Below the pieces are notes generated by a model. It was not told where the DNA came from and searched no databases. It worked only from the letters and a program-made list of their open reading frames with translations. From Sphingorhabdus sp. YGSMI21 (GTDB lineage: Bacteria > Pseudomonadota > Alphaproteobacteria > Sphingomonadales > Sphingomonadaceae), in the NCBI RefSeq assembly GCF_002776575.1, contig NZ_CP022548.1:2619001-2683000 (forward strand): DNA of 64,000 nt. The letters are read 5' to 3'. This document shows positions 25,928 through 33,771 of this stretch, piece after piece (position 1 is the stretch's first letter; each line of letters opens with the position of its first letter). Both the position numbers and the translations under genes were made by a program.

Positions 25928-25941
25928 ATCACCCCTCGAAC

Positions 25942-25957
25942 TACGCAATATTGCGTA
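25942..25957. promoter_or_regulatory. Perfect 16-bp palindrome upstream of the 25993 gene
   Basis: TACGCAATATTGCGTA is a perfect palindrome, 36 bases before the next ATG. It fits the 6-4-6 form (TACGCA-ATAT-TGCGTA) of the TACG elements at 24654, 27616 and 38761. Confidence 0.6.
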
Positions 25958-25992
25958 TCGCGCGGACAGTATAACCGGTTCAGACAGGCTGC

Positions 25993-26352
25993 ATGACCTG
26001 GAAAACAATCCGCCTTGAACTGGCAAGAACCGCTGACCATCCCGATGGCTCGTCAGCCCATGCATATGTCTTTCGCGTCCCCCTGGACGACGAGGGTTTT
26101 ATCGAACCGGAAGCGCTAAAGAAGGCTGAAAAACGCCCTGTCGTGCGCCGGTTCTGGCCCGGTGAGGCTGATCAGAACGGTGTCGTGATTGCTTCACCCA
26201 AAGGATGGGTCTTTTCCTACAAGCTTGGCGACGAGGATGATGAGAGCATTTTCCGGCTCAAGGACCATCCGCTGAAAGTCGGCGAATATCTGACGATTAC
26301 GGAAACCGATGGCAGCGAACTGCCGTTCCGCGTCGTCAGCTGTCACGAATAG
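25993..26352 (+). CDS. Conserved small protein, unknown function
   Basis: 119 residues, soluble, beta-rich: MTWKTIRLELARTADHPDGS, AYVFRVPLDDEGFIEPEAL, KKAEKRPVVRRFWPGEADQ, GWVFSYKLGDEDDESIFRL and YLTITETDGSELPFRVVS. The tone (net acidic, clear strands, conserved Trp/Tyr) is that of a real folded protein, but I recognise no family. It sits among stress and redox genes and has a palindrome 36 bases upstream. Confidence 0.75.
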   Translation: MTWKTIRLELARTADHPDGSSAHAYVFRVPLDDEGFIEPEALKKAEKRPVVRRFWPGEADQNGVVIASPKGWVFSYKLGDEDDESIFRLKDHPLKVGEYLTITETDGSELPFRVVSCHE

Positions 26353-26381
26353 ACAGGCAATCCGAAGGCAGGGGAAATGAA

Positions 26382-27017
26382 ATGCTGACAAAATTGAAGA
26401 TGGCCGGATTAATTCCGGCGGCGGCGCTGGCGCTGATCCTTGCGAGCAGTCCTGCGGCAGCGGAATGTGTGATCGGATCTGCGCCGCTGTTTGACCCGTT
26501 CGCACCCTATAAGGAACCGGGCTCGATCATCCACAAGGAAAGCGGCTTTATATTTCCGGCTGCTATCGCCGGATTTCGCCGCCAGTGTGAGATGACAACC
26601 GATTTTTCAGGCAATAATTTCGAGATCGGTTATTTGCGCGACTTCGAAGGCCATGAAATCGAAATCAGGATCGCGATCATCCATCTTGAAGAGCTGAACG
26701 CGCAGGACCATTATCAGATCGTCAAGCCGGATCTGCTGTCGCAATATTCAAGCGCTGCTGTGGTTTCCGAAGGCGACTATTTCGTTTCCGGACGTCCCGA
26801 CATCACGGCCTATCAGGGAATTTTCGACGGCGACAAGGACACCGTGCCTTGGCATTTCAGCGTAACTGCGCTGGACTATGGCTATTGGGACGCGCGGTTG
26901 ACAGCTTCCTATCCCCAGGAGATTGATACCGCCGCGCAGGAGGCGATAATGGAACTGATCGCCGCATTCCAGTGGCAAACCCCTGTCGACTTGGCAACCG
27001 AAGTGGCGGTGCCATGA
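26382..27017 (+). CDS. Exported protein of unknown function
   Basis: 211 residues with a cleavable signal peptide (MLTKLKMAGLIPAAALALIL, cut after about SPAAA). The mature part has two Cys residues and reads as a globular periplasmic protein (FPAAIAGFRRQCEMTT, YLRDFEGHEIEIRIAI). GGGGAA lies upstream of the ATG. The stop overlaps the next start (ATGA), so it is co-translated with the oxidoreductase. No family recognised. Confidence 0.8.
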   Translation: MLTKLKMAGLIPAAALALILASSPAAAECVIGSAPLFDPFAPYKEPGSIIHKESGFIFPAAIAGFRRQCEMTTDFSGNNFEIGYLRDFEGHEIEIRIAIIHLEELNAQDHYQIVKPDLLSQYSSAAVVSEGDYFVSGRPDITAYQGIFDGDKDTVPWHFSVTALDYGYWDARLTASYPQEIDTAAQEAIMELIAAFQWQTPVDLATEVAVP

Positions 27018-27601
27018 CCCGCATCGCGGTCATCGACGGCCACCCGGACCCTAGCCCCGGCCGTTTTGGCCATGCTATTGTGTCCGCTTATGCCGATGCC
27101 GCCAGCGAAGCCGGTCATGATGTGCGAGTGATCCGGCTGGCCGGCCAGAATATTCCAATTCTCGAAAGCCGCAAGCAATGGCTCGAAGAGGATGTGCCCG
27201 ACGCGGTCCGGCCGGGTCAGGACGCGATCAAATGGGCAGAGCATATCGTCTTTTACTATCCGCTTTGGATGGGGGACATGCCCGCCTTGCTCAAGGCATT
27301 TATCGAACAGGCTTTCCGCCCCAATTTCGCGCTCGACTATGGCGAGGAAGGCAGCAAGCAATTGCCCCGGAAACTGCTGCGTGGCCGCTCGGCGCGGCTG
27401 ATCGTCAGCATGGGCATGCCGGCATTGTTCTACCGCGCCTATTTTGCTGCGCACAGCGTTCGCAGTTTCGAACGCAACATCCTGAAGCTGACCGGCATCT
27501 CCCCGGTCACCACTTCGCTGATCGGCAATGTGGACAGCAGCGACCGGCACCGCTCCCGCTGGCTGAAGAAAATCGCCGCCCATGGTGCGGCCGGGGACTG
27601 A
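27014..27601 (+). CDS. NAD(P)H-dependent flavin oxidoreductase (NQO1/KefF-type)
   Basis: 195 residues. Flavodoxin-like quinone reductase fold: IAVIDGHPDPSPGRFGHAI at the N-terminus (flavin phosphate loop), AEHIVFYYPLWMGDMPALLK (the typical PLWW/PLWMG FMN loop) and FRPNFALDY. The ATG overlaps the stop of the exported protein gene (ATGA). Such enzymes reduce quinones or act with K+ efflux systems; no Kef gene is nearby, so the substrate is unknown. Confidence 0.88.
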   Translation: MTRIAVIDGHPDPSPGRFGHAIVSAYADAASEAGHDVRVIRLAGQNIPILESRKQWLEEDVPDAVRPGQDAIKWAEHIVFYYPLWMGDMPALLKAFIEQAFRPNFALDYGEEGSKQLPRKLLRGRSARLIVSMGMPALFYRAYFAAHSVRSFERNILKLTGISPVTTSLIGNVDSSDRHRSRWLKKIAAHGAAGD

Positions 27602-27615
27602 GCCGAGGGCTTCCA

Positions 27616-27631
27616 TCCGTATAAACCCGTA
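27616..27631 (-). promoter_or_regulatory. TACG direct-repeat element upstream of the universal stress protein
   Basis: On the minus strand TACGGG-TTTA-TACGGA; on the plus strand TCCGTA-TAAA-CCCGTA. The half sites are 10 bases apart and end 82 bases before the ATG at 27713. Confidence 0.45.
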
Positions 27632-27712
27632 TACAGGCTCCGACCGGCTACCGCTACGCTCCTCACCAAGACATTCCACTAAAACGAATGACTGGGAAAC
27701 AGGAGACAGTTT

Positions 27713-28525
27713 ATGAAATCCGTTCTGCTATATATTGCCGATGACGTGGGCCTTGAGGCCCGGCTTCAGGCGGCGCTCGATCTGACCCGCTCGCTTGGTG
27801 GCCATCTCCACTGTCTGCGCGCCAACCCTTATAGTTCGCAGGTCGCCTTCGACGGCGTTACCGGCATGTCGGTGATGTATGATGTGAGCGAAATGACCCG
27901 GGAACTGGACAAGAAGCTCCGCGCCGAGATTGAAAAAAGACTGGCTGGCGAAGATGTCTCCTGGGATTATCGGGAAGAGAATATCGATCCTTCGCGCGGT
28001 CTGTCGAAAAATTCCGCGCTGGTCGATATCATCGTCCTGAGCTCAGCCGGTGGGGATAAGGAAAATGCGCTGCCGCTCGGCATATTGGGCGACGTGTTGT
28101 TCAACGCGACGGCACCTGTCGTGGTCCAGCCCGACAATGTGAAGAAGTTTGACGCCTGCGGCCCGGCGCTGGTCGCCTGGAACGGCAGTTTCGAGGCCGG
28201 TAACGCGCTGCGTGCCGCGGTGCCACTGCTGAAAATGGCGAGCGATGTCCATATTCTGACAGTTGAGGAAGACAAGGACCATGATCTGCCGCAGCTCGCA
28301 GCGTCGGAATATCTTGCCTATCATGGCATCAAGTCCGAAATTCACGCGCCACCACCCGGCAGCGAGCGGGTTGATGTCACGCTGGTGACCGAAGCAAAAA
28401 AGGTGAAGGCGGAATATATTGTCATGGGTGCCTATGGCCATAGCCGCGCGAGAGAATTCCTGTTCGGTGGGGTAACACGCAATCTGCTCAAGGATTGCGA
28501 TATTCCTCTGGTCGTTTCGCACTGA
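27713..28525 (+). CDS. Universal stress protein (UspA family, tandem-domain)
   Basis: 270 residues, consistent with two Usp domains. The N-terminus, SVLLYIADDVGLEARLQAAL, starts domain 1; GPALVAWNGSFEAGNALRAA starts domain 2 near residue 145, and the ATP-binding signature appears as VMGAYGHSRAREFLFGGVTR near the C-terminus. The first domain has lost most of the G-x2-G-x9-G signature. ACAGGAGA precedes the ATG. Two-domain Usps in alphaproteobacteria are often induced at low oxygen, which fits the neighbouring fixLJ and cco genes. Confidence 0.9.
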   Translation: MKSVLLYIADDVGLEARLQAALDLTRSLGGHLHCLRANPYSSQVAFDGVTGMSVMYDVSEMTRELDKKLRAEIEKRLAGEDVSWDYREENIDPSRGLSKNSALVDIIVLSSAGGDKENALPLGILGDVLFNATAPVVVQPDNVKKFDACGPALVAWNGSFEAGNALRAAVPLLKMASDVHILTVEEDKDHDLPQLAASEYLAYHGIKSEIHAPPPGSERVDVTLVTEAKKVKAEYIVMGAYGHSRAREFLFGGVTRNLLKDCDIPLVVSH

Positions 28526-28641
28526 ATGGATAGAAGTCCAGCCCCGGCCAGAGCAAATTTTCTTATGGCAAATCCTGTATTTTGTGTAGGGTCCCCCGGT
28601 TCGCAAGCAGCGAATGAGCAGTCGAGGGATAGACAATACAG

Positions 28642-30165
28642 GTGCGCGAAACGATCGTTCATGGCACGGGCCGGGCATTGCATCCGGATTCCCTTCTGTC
28701 CGCCCTTCCGAATTGCGTCATGATCGTCGATCGGAATATGCAGCCCATCAATTGCAGCGCGGTCGGGCTGAAGATATTCGGCGTGAGCAGTCTTGCCGAT
28801 CTGCCGGACGGAGCGCCGGCCACCTGCGTGGCACCGGACCATCGCCCGCTGTTCGAGAGCAGGATGGATCGTGCCTTTGAATCCAGCGCGATTGACCCGT
28901 TTGATGTGCATCTGCAGCTTCCGGACGGCCGGCTGATATTTGCGGAATGCAATATCGCGGCGCTGGCCACTCCGAAGGGCGATATCGACGCGGTCATGGT
29001 CTCTTTCCAAGACGTAACCGCGCTGCGGAGCACCGAGAGCAAGCTGGACCAGGCCAATTCGATCCTGCGGTCGATCCTGACCACCATCCCCGACGCGATG
29101 GTGGTGATCGATGAGGACGGGCTGATCAGTTCGTTTAGCTCCACGGCGGAAAAAATGTTCGGCTATGAGCAGGAAGAAATCATCGGGCGCAATGTCAAGA
29201 TTCTGATGCCGGAGCCCTATCGGGCGGCGCATGACGGCTATATCGAGCGCTATATCCGGACCGACGAGAAGCGGATCATCGGCATCGGCCGGACGGTGGT
29301 CGGTTGCCGGAAAGACGGCACGACTTTCCCGCTGCAACTGGAAGTGGGCGAGGCGAAGATTGGCGACGAACGCTATTTTACCGGTTTCATCATCGACCTG
29401 ACCGAAAAGAAACAGACCGAGGCGGAACTGCAGTCGCTGCAGCAGGATCTGGCCCATGCCTCGCGCCTTAGCGCGGTCGGGACTTTGGCGTCAGCGCTGG
29501 CGCATGAAATCAACCAGCCGCTGACGGCGATAGCCAACTATCTGTCGGCAGCGCGCGACATGATGGATGGTGACTTGGCCGAGAACCGGGAATTTTTCCA
29601 GGAGGCGTTGCAGGAAAGCGTGTCCGAGAGCCTGCGGGCCGGGACGATTGTCCGGCGACTGCGGGAATTTGTTTCGCGGGGCGAGATCAACCGGCGGGTC
29701 CTGTCGATCTCTCAGGTGGTGCAGGACGCCACCGTGCTCGGCATGATCGGTGCGCAGGAGCGGGGCGTTAAATTCTCGATCGACATCGCGCCCGATGCCC
29801 ATAATGTCTTTGTCGATCGCGTGCAGATCCAGCAGGTAATGGTCAATCTGATGCGCAACGGCATCGAGGCCATGGCCGACAGCGCCGAGAAGAAGCTGCA
29901 CATCGGCGTCAAATCGATCGATGACGAGAGGCTGGAAATTGCCGTGTCGGATAGCGGCTCCGGTATCGACCAGGAACTGGGGGAGCGGATTTTCGATCCC
30001 TTCGCCAGCACCAAGGGCACGGGCATGGGACTGGGCCTCTCGATATGCCGGACGATCATCGAGGCGCATGGCGGAACAATCGGTGTCGAGCCCAATCCCG
30101 AAGGCGGCACGATTTTCCGGATCACATTGGAAAAAGCGGAGCAGGAGCAGAATGATGAGCATTGA
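28642..30165 (+). CDS. fixL: FixL-type oxygen sensor histidine kinase
   Basis: 507 residues from a GTG start (weak ribosome-binding site). Two PAS domains; the second (about 150-265) is a heme PAS: heme-ligand His197 and Arg203 in YRAAHDGYIERY, and Arg217 in IIGIGR, matching His200/Arg206/Arg220 of Bradyrhizobium FixL; the position of His214 is Arg211. HisKA has phospho-acceptor His288 in ALAHEINQPL, then HATPase_c (NLMRNGIEAM; SDSGSGID; GTGMGLGLSICR). FixL phosphorylates FixJ when oxygen is low. No membrane helices, so it is cytosolic. It overlaps fixJ. Confidence 0.93.
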   Translation: MRETIVHGTGRALHPDSLLSALPNCVMIVDRNMQPINCSAVGLKIFGVSSLADLPDGAPATCVAPDHRPLFESRMDRAFESSAIDPFDVHLQLPDGRLIFAECNIAALATPKGDIDAVMVSFQDVTALRSTESKLDQANSILRSILTTIPDAMVVIDEDGLISSFSSTAEKMFGYEQEEIIGRNVKILMPEPYRAAHDGYIERYIRTDEKRIIGIGRTVVGCRKDGTTFPLQLEVGEAKIGDERYFTGFIIDLTEKKQTEAELQSLQQDLAHASRLSAVGTLASALAHEINQPLTAIANYLSAARDMMDGDLAENREFFQEALQESVSESLRAGTIVRRLREFVSRGEINRRVLSISQVVQDATVLGMIGAQERGVKFSIDIAPDAHNVFVDRVQIQQVMVNLMRNGIEAMADSAEKKLHIGVKSIDDERLEIAVSDSGSGIDQELGERIFDPFASTKGTGMGLGLSICRTIIEAHGGTIGVEPNPEGGTIFRITLEKAEQEQNDEH

Positions 30166-30793
30166 GCGGCTGGTCTATATTGTCGATGATGATGATTCCG
30201 TGCGGCGATCGGCGGCGTTCATGTTGCGACACGCGGGGTTCAAGGTCGAGCCGGTCGAGTCCGGCGTTGCCTTTCTGAAGATCGCCAAGGGCGCCGAGCG
30301 GGGCTGTGTGTTGCTTGACGTGCGGATGCCGGAAATGGACGGTCTGCAGGTGCAGCAGCAGATGATCAAGGACGGCATCGACATGCCGGTGGTGATCCTG
30401 ACCGGCCATGGCGATATCGAAATCGCGGTCCAGGCGATGCGCGCCGGAGCGGTCAATTTCCTCGAGAAACCCTATGAAAAGGAAGCCCTGATCGCGGCCA
30501 TGGAAGAGGCATTCGTGCGACTGGAAGACAGCAATCTGAAGGAAATGGCTGCTTCCGAAGCGAAAGTCCGGCTGGCCTGTCTCACCGGAAGGGAACAGGA
30601 TGTGCTCGATGGCCTGCTGGCCGGCCTCCCCAACAAGACCATCGCCTATGATCTGGGTATCTCACCGCGAACGGTCGAAATCTACCGCGCCAATATGATG
30701 GAAAAATTGCGGGTGCGCAGTCTGGCCGAGGCTTTGCGGATCGGTTTTGCCGCTGAACGCGCCGAGGATCCCAATATAGACAAGGAAAGCTGA
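30152..30793 (+). CDS. fixJ: FixJ-type response regulator
   Basis: 213 residues. Receiver domain with phospho-acceptor D56 in LLDVRMPEMDG and acidic pocket D12-D14, then a LuxR/FixJ HTH (LTGREQDVLDGLLAGLPNKT, AYDLGISPRTVEIYRANMM). The ATG at 30152 overlaps the end of fixL by 14 bases and has AGGAG just upstream. FixJ-P activates low-oxygen genes, classically fixK and nifA; in this window the likely target is the cbb3 operon downstream on the other strand. No fixK gene is present here. Confidence 0.93.
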   Translation: MMSIERLVYIVDDDDSVRRSAAFMLRHAGFKVEPVESGVAFLKIAKGAERGCVLLDVRMPEMDGLQVQQQMIKDGIDMPVVILTGHGDIEIAVQAMRAGAVNFLEKPYEKEALIAAMEEAFVRLEDSNLKEMAASEAKVRLACLTGREQDVLDGLLAGLPNKTIAYDLGISPRTVEIYRANMMEKLRVRSLAEALRIGFAAERAEDPNIDKES

Positions 30794-30795
30794 GC

Positions 30796-31029
30796 TCAGC
30801 TTTTCGGAGCTTTCTTGCGCGAAAGGCAGGCATGGCATGGCTTGGCGCAATCTGTCCGGCTGTCGTCCCTCTCGACCGGGATGGAAATATCGCGTACCGC
30901 GCCGTCGGCCGAACATAGCTGGATTGTCATCACGTCCGTATTGGCCGCGAGGGGCATGGCGGCCATCGGCAGCGCGATGACCGCAATCAGCAGCCGACTG
31001 AGCCTGGACCTTCTGACACGATCGATCAT
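30796..31029 (-). CDS. Small exported Cys-containing protein coupled to ccoS
   Basis: 77 residues. A signal-like hydrophobic segment (SRLLIAVIALPMAAMPLAA) is followed by a short mature part with TIQLCSADGAVRD and a C-terminal CAKPCHACLSRKK cluster. This layout, one Cys before an acidic stretch and a Cys-rich tail, resembles DUF2946-like proteins tied to copper. The ATG overlaps the ccoS stop (ATGA), so it is translated as the last member of the cco assembly genes. A role in copper delivery to the oxidase is inference. Confidence 0.72.
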   Translation of the reverse strand: MIDRVRRSRLSRLLIAVIALPMAAMPLAANTDVMTIQLCSADGAVRDISIPVERDDSRTDCAKPCHACLSRKKAPKS

Positions 31030-31178
31030 GACGGTTCCTCTTCCTCGTCGATCAATACGCGCTGGGCCGCGCCGTCGAGATCCTCGAACTGATCGTTGCG
31101 CATCGCCCAGAAGAAGAAAGCCAGACCGCACAGTCCCATCAGCAGGGCAACCGGGATCAGGATGGCGAGACCGCTCAT
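31026..31178 (-). CDS. ccoS: cbb3 oxidase maturation protein CcoS
   Basis: 50 residues: MSGLAILIPVALLMGLCGLA, then FFFWAMRNDQFEDLDG, the hallmark of CcoS (one helix, then F.W....QF.D). Its start overlaps the ccoI stop and its stop overlaps the next small gene (both ATGA). CcoS is needed for cofactor insertion into the cbb3 oxidase. Confidence 0.93.
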   Translation of the reverse strand: MSGLAILIPVALLMGLCGLAFFFWAMRNDQFEDLDGAAQRVLIDEEEEPS

Positions 31179-33298
31179 TTCGCCGCCCCGTTCAGGCGCA
31201 GCGCGTTGCCGACGACGATCAATGACGAAAGTGACATCGCGATGGCGGCGATCAGCGGCGTCACCATGCCGGTCAGGGCCAGCGGCACGGCAATGATATT
31301 ATAGCCGATGGCCAGGGCAAAATTCTGGTGGACGATCTGCATCGTGCGGCGCGCGACCTTGACCGACAGCGCCACCGGCATCAGCGATTCGCTGGTAAAG
31401 ACGGCGTCGGCGGCCTGCTGGCCGACATCGCTGGCCGAGCCGGGCGCGATCGAGACATGGGCTGCGGCGAGGGCAGGGCCGTCGTTCAGGCCATCACCCA
31501 CCATCAGCACCTTGTGGCCGCTGGCGGCCAGCCCGGTAATGGCCTCGACCTTGTCCTGGGGGGACGCCCCGGCCTGTGCCGGAATGTCCAGAGCGGTTGC
31601 AACGAGCGATACGGAACGGATATTGTCGCCGGATATGATCGACGCGGGCAGTCCCATCGCCTGTAATCTTGCCAGCGCTTCCGGGGCCTCCGGCCGGATT
31701 TCGTCCTTCAGCTGGAGCACGATTTTATCGCTGCCGACGCTCAGCTGGCTGGCCAGATGATCTTCCGACTGTTCCGGTTTTCCGAGCATGACGGGCATGC
31801 CATGCCAGCAAGCGCTCATGCCTTCGCCCGGCAGTTCTTCTACGCGATCCAGCATGGCCGGCGTAATATCCTGTGCCAGCAAGGCCGCGCGGATGGCCTT
31901 GCTGATCGGATGATGGCTGGCCTGGGACAGGGCAAGCGCAATCTGTTTCTGGGTGAGGTTCAGATCATCGAGATTGACCGGTACCGGATGACCGAGGGTC
32001 AGCGTCCCGGTCTTGTCAAACAGCGCGTAATCGACCTCTGCCAGCCGTTCCAGCGCGCTGCCGTCCTTGACCATCACGCCCTTGCGTAGCAACGCCCCCG
32101 AAGCCACGACCTGCGCCGCCGGGACCGCGAGGCCGAGCGCGCATGGGCAAGTGATGATCAGCACGGCGACCGCGATCAGCAGCGACTGGTGCCAGCCCGC
32201 TCCGACAATCATCCAGTAGGCAAAGGCGAGCAGCGCCAGGCTATGGACAGCGGGCGCATAATAGCGCGCCGCCCGGTCGGCGACACGCACATAGAAGGAA
32301 CGGTGCTGGCCGGCTTCGTCCATCAGCCGGGCGATATCCGCAACGCTCGTGTCTTCTCCGGTTGCCGTGACCCGCACGACAACGGGCGACGAAAGGTTCA
32401 GCGTTCCGGCGAGCACGATGTCGCCTTCGCCTTTCGGCTGCGGTTCGCTCTCGCCGGTCATCAGCGAACAGTCGAAGCTGCTCGATCCCTTTTCGATCAC
32501 ACCGTCGGCCGCGAGATTGCCGCCCGCGGCCACCATCATCCGCATATCCGGACGCAGGTCCCTGGTGGCGACCCAGTTCGTTGTGCCATCGTCCGTCACC
32601 ACCATGGCGCCCGGGGCGGCCTGTTTCAGCAATGCGCCAATGCCTTCGCGCGCGCGGTCGCGCATCATGCCGTCCAGAACCCGCCCGGCGAGCAGGAAAA
32701 ACAGCAGCATCACCGCGCCGTCGAAATAAGCATGGGCCCCGCCGGTGGCGGTCTCGTATAGGCTCAGGCCGGTGGCCAGCAATATGCCGATTGAAATCGG
32801 CACATCCATATTGGTCCGGCCGTAGCGCAGCGCCATGGTTGCGGAGGCAAAAAACGGGCGTCCAGAATAAGCGATCACCGGAATGGCGATAAGGGCGGAG
32901 AGCCAGTGGAACAGATCGCGGGTCACGCCGGTTGCGCCGGACCAGACACTGACCGACAGCAGCATGATATTCATCATACCGAAACCGGCGACGGCGAGTG
33001 CGCGGATCAATTTGTCGGTGCTGCCCTTCTCCTCGGAGAGGGGATTGTCCGCGAGAATCTGGGCTTCGAACCCGAGCGCCTCGATTTGTTTTTTCAGCTG
33101 GTCGTCATCCAGCTCGGGCAGATGCGAAATGGCCACCTGCTTGGTCGAGAAATTGACGCGAGACGACAGGATGCCCGGCACGCCGCTCAGGCCGTTCTCG
33201 ATCTTGGCGATGCAGCCGGCGCAGCGGATCGCCGGTACGGCAAAGCGCGAGACAACCGATTGCGATTGTGCATCGCCGAGGGGCGTGATCGCGTTCAC
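31175..33298 (-). CDS. ccoI: Copper-exporting P1B-type ATPase CcoI (FixI)
   Basis: 707 residues. N-terminal metal-binding domain with C26-A-G-C29 (IRCAGCIAKIENGL), eight or so membrane helices, the TGES loop, the CPC metal-transport motif (TCPCALGLAVP), phosphorylated D428 in DKTGTLTLG, the SHHP motif and GDGLNDGPALAAA. CcoI supplies copper for assembly of the cbb3 oxidase. It overlaps ccoH upstream and ccoS downstream by ATGA-type junctions, the normal order ccoG-H-I-S. Confidence 0.95.
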   Translation of the reverse strand: MNAITPLGDAQSQSVVSRFAVPAIRCAGCIAKIENGLSGVPGILSSRVNFSTKQVAISHLPELDDDQLKKQIEALGFEAQILADNPLSEEKGSTDKLIRALAVAGFGMMNIMLLSVSVWSGATGVTRDLFHWLSALIAIPVIAYSGRPFFASATMALRYGRTNMDVPISIGILLATGLSLYETATGGAHAYFDGAVMLLFFLLAGRVLDGMMRDRAREGIGALLKQAAPGAMVVTDDGTTNWVATRDLRPDMRMMVAAGGNLAADGVIEKGSSSFDCSLMTGESEPQPKGEGDIVLAGTLNLSSPVVVRVTATGEDTSVADIARLMDEAGQHRSFYVRVADRAARYYAPAVHSLALLAFAYWMIVGAGWHQSLLIAVAVLIITCPCALGLAVPAAQVVASGALLRKGVMVKDGSALERLAEVDYALFDKTGTLTLGHPVPVNLDDLNLTQKQIALALSQASHHPISKAIRAALLAQDITPAMLDRVEELPGEGMSACWHGMPVMLGKPEQSEDHLASQLSVGSDKIVLQLKDEIRPEAPEALARLQAMGLPASIISGDNIRSVSLVATALDIPAQAGASPQDKVEAITGLAASGHKVLMVGDGLNDGPALAAAHVSIAPGSASDVGQQAADAVFTSESLMPVALSVKVARRTMQIVHQNFALAIGYNIIAVPLALTGMVTPLIAAIAMSLSSLIVVGNALRLNGAAK

Positions 33299-33771
33299 CA
33301 GATATCCCGAACCACGCGCATATTCTGGTCATCAAGAGAGATGATGATCTTCAGCTTCCAGCGGCCCTCGGGCAGCGGCTGGACGCTGCGATATTCGCCA
33401 GTGGCGGTCTGGGTGAAGCTAATCTCGAACGGATCGGCCCGACCAACAGGATGTTCCGCGATAGCCTCCATCGCCGCTCCCAGCAGGGGCATGCCGTCAG
33501 CTGTCGTGATCGTAATGCTCGCCTTGTCGGCCTCGCGCAGGGCAGGAGACACGGTCCAGCCATGCTCCTTCTGATTGCGCGCCTGTTCCAGCCAGTCGTT
33601 ATATTTCTGGCTGGCGACATAGCTGTTGTCGACAACCGTGCCGCTGAACGTCGACAGGGCGAAACGCGCCATGAACAGGTTTACACCCACGACCACCGCG
33701 AAAAAGGCAATGATTATCGCTGCGGCATGATAGCCGGTGAACTTCTTCACCACATGGCCTTGCTTGGTCAT
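33295..33771 (-). CDS. ccoH: cbb3 oxidase assembly protein CcoH (FixH)
   Basis: 158 residues: one N-terminal membrane helix (GYHAAAIIIAFFAVVVGVNL) and a periplasmic FixH domain (STFSGTVVDNSYVASQKYND, then WTVSPALREADKASITI and a C-terminal RVVRDIW). The YVASQ.YN block is the FixH signature. ATGA overlaps with ccoG and ccoI. Confidence 0.92.
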   Translation of the reverse strand: MTKQGHVVKKFTGYHAAAIIIAFFAVVVGVNLFMARFALSTFSGTVVDNSYVASQKYNDWLEQARNQKEHGWTVSPALREADKASITITTADGMPLLGAAMEAIAEHPVGRADPFEISFTQTATGEYRSVQPLPEGRWKLKIIISLDDQNMRVVRDIW

